From Pedosphaera sp. (GTDB taxonomy: Bacteria > Verrucomicrobiota > Verrucomicrobiia > Limisphaerales > SXQI01), in the NCBI GenBank assembly GCA_025359965.1, contig JANYDC010000153.1:1-58661 (forward strand): a stretch of DNA of 58,661 bases. Reading direction: 5' to 3'. Under the pieces are notes generated by a model, which searched no databases, was not told where the DNA came from, and saw nothing but the letters and a program-made list of their open reading frames with translations. Position 1 is the first letter of the stretch. Each line of letters opens with the position of its first letter. The translations under genes were made by a program, and so were the position numbers. Shown in pieces: positions 55,340-58,661 of the stretch.

Positions 55340-55371
55340 GTATTTTCGTCAAAAATTGAAAACGAAAACAC
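55340..55371. promoter_or_regulatory. Inverted-repeat operator candidate upstream of the XRE gene
   Basis: GTATTTTCGT (55340-55349) and ACGAAAACAC (55362-55371) are 10-base arms with one mismatch around a 12-base AT-rich centre. The arm centres are 22 bases apart, two helical turns, as expected for two half-sites bound by a Cro-like dimer. It ends 4 bases before the XRE start codon and faces the PEP-CTERM promoter on the other side. Confidence 0.55.
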
Positions 55372-55437
55372 GGCCTGATAGGGCGCGTTTGCGCTTGACG
55401 AACTTAGGGCATGAGCTAAGCTCTTGATCAAAGTCAT

Positions 55438-56040
55438 ATGAAAACTATTTTTACTCCCACCTTGAAGGCATATTTTGGAGCTATTCTGCTTGCTGCGTTG
55501 CCGCTGGCGGTTTCCGCAGAGACTGGCCACCTGACATATCAGTTCGACAACGGCAACGTTTTGTCTGCCGACTTTTCAGTTTCCAACAGCGGCGGCGGTG
55601 ATCGGTATAATTTGCTAAGCCTGAAAGCACTATCCTTCGCGGGCATGAGTTTTGATGCTTCACTTTTTTCCAATTTGGAAAGCTTTGATCAATTGCTTGG
55701 AACCGGACCACTTGACGAATTCCCTGTTTTGAGCATCAGCGGCGATTTTCTCAACCTTTTTGTGAGTAATCCGTCAGATCCCTTTCAAGACTTTTTTTTC
55801 GCGAGGAATACCCATGGTATTTATTCTTTCTACGGGCCTCGTATCGCCTTAGCGGGGGCTAGTTTTCCTAACGGTGGGGCCTATGAGTTTGGGCAGTCTT
55901 TCCAAACTGATCCTGCTAGATATTCATTTACCGTAGGTCCAGATGCCGCTCCTGTGCCTGAAGCCTCGACTTTTCCAGCCGCACTTACAGCACTTGTTGC
56001 AATGGGAGGTATTTGGTTCAGGGCACGTCGAAATGGCTGA
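55438..56040 (+). CDS. PEP-CTERM secreted protein
   Basis: The product has 200 residues. Signal peptide (KAYFGAILLAALPLAVSAET) leads into a beta-rich body (GHLTYQFDNGNVLSADFSVS ... FPNGGAYEFGQSF). The C-terminus has the sorting signal: VPEAST, a hydrophobic helix (FPAALTALVAMGGIWF) and a basic tail RARRNG. PEP-CTERM proteins are processed by an exosortase and often go to the cell surface or matrix. PEAS is a variant of the usual PEP core seen in Verrucomicrobiota. Confidence 0.82.
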   Translation: MKTIFTPTLKAYFGAILLAALPLAVSAETGHLTYQFDNGNVLSADFSVSNSGGGDRYNLLSLKALSFAGMSFDASLFSNLESFDQLLGTGPLDEFPVLSISGDFLNLFVSNPSDPFQDFFFARNTHGIYSFYGPRIALAGASFPNGGAYEFGQSFQTDPARYSFTVGPDAAPVPEASTFPAALTALVAMGGIWFRARRNG

Positions 56041-56100
56041 ATACATTTGGTACAAGGTTTGCATACACGATTAAATCGAATGTGAATGATCGACAAAACG

Positions 56101-56226
56101 AAATCTTGGTGAAATCGTCGGGGACAAGATATGCCTGTTTTTCCAACAGATTGGGGACAATATCTTGCTATTGTTCAAACCGCTGGGGGACAAAATCTTC
56201 CTATTATTTAAACCGATGGGGGACAA
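56101..56226 (+). repeat. 33-bp imperfect tandem repeat, four GGGGACAA boxes
   Basis: GGGGACAA recurs at 56120, 56153, 56186 and 56219, exactly 33 bases apart each time. The last two full units are alike over most of their length (ATCTTGCTATTGTTCAAACC and ATCTTCCTATTATTTAAACC); the earlier ones are more divergent. Because 33 is divisible by three, the repeat is open in frame and would read GDKI(L/F)LLFKP(L/M). It lies between the PEP-CTERM gene and a small membrane-protein gene and runs into the latter's start. Confidence 0.75.
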
Positions 56227-56617
56227 GACCAGTCGGTCCTTGAACCAGCCCTTCAATCATTCGGGAAAGGTCATCATTCTTGTGATCTGCTTGATAGGAG
56301 CATTTTTGTTCATCAAACAATCAGAAATAGATGGAATTAACCGTCCGTCGCCGACACCGCCGTCACGTTCTCAAGCAGAAGCAAATAAAGGAAGCCAAGA
56401 CTCCGCCGGTGCCAAGAGCTATGCTATCAGCCAAATGAAAGGTTCTGGTGAGGTGCTTACATTTGACTATTGGGGATGGGACAGCCAAGTTGAGTCTCAT
56501 GTATTTGGAGGCACGATCATTCCAAATACTGGCAGCCGTACTGTAACCTTCGACATTAGGATCGCGCCTAACGCCAGTGGTGGTTGGAAAGTAGCCTCAA
56601 AAAAGATCAAGTATTAA
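56216..56617 (+). CDS. Hypothetical single-pass membrane protein
   Basis: The product has 133 residues from the ATG at 56216, inside the last repeat unit; an earlier in-frame start at 56165 would add repeat-coded residues. A membrane helix (GKVIILVICLIGAFLFI) is followed by a polar linker and a C-terminal beta domain (GEVLTFDYWGWDSQVESHVF, GSRTVTFDIRIAPN). I do not recognise the family. Confidence 0.5.
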   Translation: MGDKTSRSLNQPFNHSGKVIILVICLIGAFLFIKQSEIDGINRPSPTPPSRSQAEANKGSQDSAGAKSYAISQMKGSGEVLTFDYWGWDSQVESHVFGGTIIPNTGSRTVTFDIRIAPNASGGWKVASKKIKY

Positions 56618-56775
56618 AGGTTCCTCGTCCTTATCCATGGTGCACACTCTATAGACTTCGTCTCAGTCTTTATTTTGAACTTAATGGGATCGATTGAATC
56701 AAGGCTCTGACAACACTTAATCGCATTACTCTGGACCCCACCCTTAAAAAGCTTTCGTCCTGCATTGGCGCAGTT

Positions 56776-57000
56776 GTGCTCCTATTTATTGTTATGCAGA
56801 CATTCTCAACTCTGGGGTTGCTTCCTTCAAGCTCAACGAAATCGCCCAAGTGCTGGAAAAAGGGATGCAACAACGATGGTGCTGGATGGCATTACAGCAG
56901 GAATGGTGAAAAGACCATTATTGGAATGGTATATGGTTGCGTCCGTGACACTGAACAAGGTGGATACTGCTCTCGACAGCATTGCAGTGATGATCATTAA
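56776..57000 (+). CDS. Possible small cysteine-rich exported protein
   Basis: A 74-residue frame starting with GTG has a hydrophobic N-terminus (LLFIVMQTFSTLGLLPSSS) and a cysteine/histidine-rich C-terminal half: CWKKGCNN, GCVRDTEQGG and CSRQHCSDDH, five cysteines in 42 residues. The spacing looks like a metal or disulfide motif, which is why I list it. There is no good ribosome-binding site and no family match, so it may be spurious. The 158 bases before it (56618-56775) hold nothing I can identify. Confidence 0.3.
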   Translation: MLLFIVMQTFSTLGLLPSSSTKSPKCWKKGCNNDGAGWHYSRNGEKTIIGMVYGCVRDTEQGGYCSRQHCSDDH

Positions 57001-57035
57001 CGGATCTCAAAACCGATTTTGGACCTTCCCTTAGG

Positions 57036-57743
57036 TCACGGACGTTGGAAAGTTTTTGGAGATTCCAGCTTACGCTTTTCCCTCGCCAGTACCCGTTGAA
57101 CCTGTGTCGCATGCCACTTAGTTCCTGAGCGAGAGGTGGTTCCCTGCTCGTTTAAGAGTGCTGCGATTGCGACGTAGCTCTTTCCCCCCTTTCGAAGCTC
57201 GCGAATGAAATCGATTATGCTCCGCTCATTTTCGGTGTTCCCATAAGCTTTTCTCCCTTCGCATTTTTTTCCTGCTCGACGCAACCTCAATCTCGATGCC
57301 CTTAGTTTTTGAACCAAGGCACATTTTTCCCATTCTGAAACCGCTCCCAGTATTTGCCTGATAAGTTTACCTGAGGGGTCGTCATTGCCAACGGTCAGAT
57401 CTATTCCGCCATCGGCGGAAACGACTCGGACGCCAATTTTTCGGAATTCGCCAAGTATTATTTCACTGATCATGAGATCACGGGCGAGTCTAGTAGCACT
57501 TTCGACAAGCACCAGACGAACACCATTGGACTTCAAGGCTACAAACAGGTCAGTAAGCCCCTCGCGGTCCAATGCGTCCGCTGTGCCGCTCACAGCCTCA
57601 TCTGTGAATTCTTGGATGATCGCAATTCGATTGGCTTTGGAATACCGAAGTAAGGATTGTCTTTGCCGGGGGAATCCATCGTTCCCGATCTGGCCTTTGC
57701 TGCTGGTTCGAAGATAACCAAAGGCCTTCTCCTTAAATTTCAT
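57036..57743 (-). CDS. Serine recombinase (resolvase/invertase family)
   Basis: The product has 235 residues from the ATG at 57743 (MKFKEKAFGYLRTSSKGQ); a TTG six codons upstream is also open. The catalytic domain shows the nucleophile region GYLRTSSKGQ, FTDEAVSGTADALDREGLTD, the arginine-bearing ESATRLARDLM and LGAVSEWEKCALVQKLRASR. A short C-terminal DNA-binding part follows (KGGKSYVAIAALLNEQGTTS). It is too short for a large phage-type integrase. It supports a mobile origin of the right end of the window. No crossover site is identified. Confidence 0.87.
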   Translation of the reverse strand: MKFKEKAFGYLRTSSKGQIGNDGFPRQRQSLLRYSKANRIAIIQEFTDEAVSGTADALDREGLTDLFVALKSNGVRLVLVESATRLARDLMISEIILGEFRKIGVRVVSADGGIDLTVGNDDPSGKLIRQILGAVSEWEKCALVQKLRASRLRLRRAGKKCEGRKAYGNTENERSIIDFIRELRKGGKSYVAIAALLNEQGTTSRSGTKWHATQVQRVLAREKRKLESPKTFQRP

Positions 57744-58383
57744 GGCATCATTGTTATTCAAAAAGTAAATTAAGGCAACACAAATTCTAAAGAATCTGTG
57801 CGTGGCAAATACGTAAGTAACTTAACGATAAATGGTTACGGAAACAATGATCGATTTTCACTTGCGAATTGAGGATGTCGGTTTAGGCGGGGCCGCAGAT
57901 TGTGGCTCTGGTGGCTCCCAGCTTAATGAGATATTCGCGCCTTGGCTGAATCCAGCAGTATTCTTCAAATTACTCATTTAACAAGTGAACATGCGCAAAA
58001 AGAGCCATCTCTGGCGTATTGGAGTAAAAATAATAAAAGAATAAAAAATAGTTTCCACGTTTCGGGATATCAGCACCGCCCAGTTTTTTTGGTGAGTTAG
58101 CATTTTATTTTTAAAGACGCACTAATTCATTCACTGATAGAGTTTTAATGGCGCATGCGTAACATGGTGCAGGACAGTAATTTACGTGATGCATCATCAT
58201 TTGAACCGTATTGGCGAGAGCGTCCTTCACGAATTAATTATTTTATTAATTGAAAGGCAGTATCAGTAAAACATATTGAACCTTATTGACTTAGCTATAT
58301 GTCTATGATAGTATCAAATACGGAAAATTCCACCCTCCATCGAGGGAAAATAACCGAATTGGTAAAGAAAGAAAAATATCACC
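57744..58383. other. AT-rich region right of the serine recombinase
   Basis: This 640-base stretch is visibly richer in A and T than the rest of the window and holds no supported gene. It contains a promoter-like sequence at 58286-58314. It is a natural place for a recombination site, but I cannot point to one. Confidence 0.45.
58286..58314 (+). promoter_or_regulatory. Sigma-70-like promoter
   Basis: TTGACT (58286-58291) and TAGTAT (58309-58314) are separated by exactly 17 bases. This lies 70 bases before a small open frame (58384). It is the best canonical promoter I noticed in the window, but the AT-rich setting makes chance matches likely. Confidence 0.4.
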
Positions 58384-58569
58384 ATGACCAAAAAGAAAAT
58401 ATTAATACATTCACTTACACTACTAGAACACAAAGACTTGCAGCAGATTCGACTCAGCAAAGCAAAGCCGGAAGAAACTGAAGAGCGCATGCTAGGCGAC
58501 GTGTTCCATGTCCCGCATGAATTAAGGGCACTTCCAAAAATGGCATGTTTTAAAAGCAGGCTATCCTAA
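58384..58569 (+). CDS. Possible small protein, unknown
   Basis: A 61-residue frame (MTKKKILIHSLTLLEHKDLQ ... FKSRLS) lies downstream of the promoter-like site at 58286-58314. It is lysine-rich and helical at the start, with no recognised family. A purine-rich stretch (AAAGAAAGAAAAA) precedes the ATG but is a poor ribosome-binding site. It may be a chance frame or a fragment. The last 92 bases of the window show nothing I can name. Confidence 0.25.
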   Translation: MTKKKILIHSLTLLEHKDLQQIRLSKAKPEETEERMLGDVFHVPHELRALPKMACFKSRLS

Positions 58570-58661
58570 AGGCACATTTGGAACCCGCATAGGTTGTTGG
58601 CCCGCCCGTTTGAATGGAGCGGTTGCAGGTTGAGTGGTGCATCCAGAACCTCTCGTTGCCA

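Noticed and set aside
57744..58661. Possible CRISPR array or origin in the AT-rich end
   Set aside because: No regularly spaced direct repeats, DnaA-box cluster or iterons were visible.

Overview
The window looks like a chromosomal piece of a Verrucomicrobiota bacterium (Pedosphaera/Limisphaera-like; a planctomycete is less likely). The evidence is the gene content: repeated planctomycete-type cytochrome/DUF1549/DUF1553 and DUF1592 proteins next to DUF1501/DUF1552 proteins, SGNH and DUF1080 hydrolases, a GH71/99-like protein, and a PEP-CTERM secreted protein. This assignment is an inference from gene families, not from a marker gene.

Layout. (1) 1-379: the 3' end of an IS5-type insertion sequence sits exactly on the stop codon of kdpF, which follows a second tiny membrane-protein gene; both face left, and kdpA is not in view. 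(2) 880-12688 (+): outer-membrane porin, a complete urea ABC transporter (urtABCDE) and urease genes ureD, a fused ureAB, ureC, ureF and ureG. (3) 12702-15886 (-): a haem c / copper-monooxygenase-like / TPR fusion and an SGNH-DUF1080 fusion. (4) 15959-23878 (-): fmdB, formamidase fmdA, a second complete urea/amide-type ABC transporter and a cytosolic NrtA/NasS-like protein, divergent from a LysR regulator (23983-24903) with a 17-bp palindrome between them. Regions 2 and 4 together form a nitrogen-scavenging locus that takes up urea and short amides and releases ammonia. (5) 25149-31383: SUI1/YciH factor, a zinc-ribbon membrane protein, and a DUF1501 / DUF1549-DUF1553 pair. (6) 31424-37402: a TerY-type phosphorylation triad (von Willebrand A protein, PP2C phosphatase, protein kinase) next to two related multi-pass membrane proteins that end in FHA-like domains, one of them carrying a DUF2135/YfaP domain. 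(7) 37543-41806 (-): three exported hydrolase-like proteins. (8) 42013-50758 (+): DUF1592 cytochrome, DUF1552, DUF1549/1553 cytochrome, DUF1501 and a WD40-like protein.

(9) From 50.8 kb the character changes. A tRNA-Leu(CAG) copy lacks a matching 5' acceptor strand, which suggests an attachment-site remnant. Beyond it lie an FRG-domain protein, an AlbA_2 (Schlafen-like) protein, a scar in which the start of hsdM is joined to the end of hsdR, an XRE regulator with a palindromic operator, a PEP-CTERM protein, a 33-bp tandem repeat, a serine recombinase and AT-rich DNA. This right end reads as an accessory island that continues out of the window.

The strongest candidates for something new are the TerY triad with its paired FHA membrane proteins, and the twin urea/formamide uptake operons with matching intercistronic hairpins.
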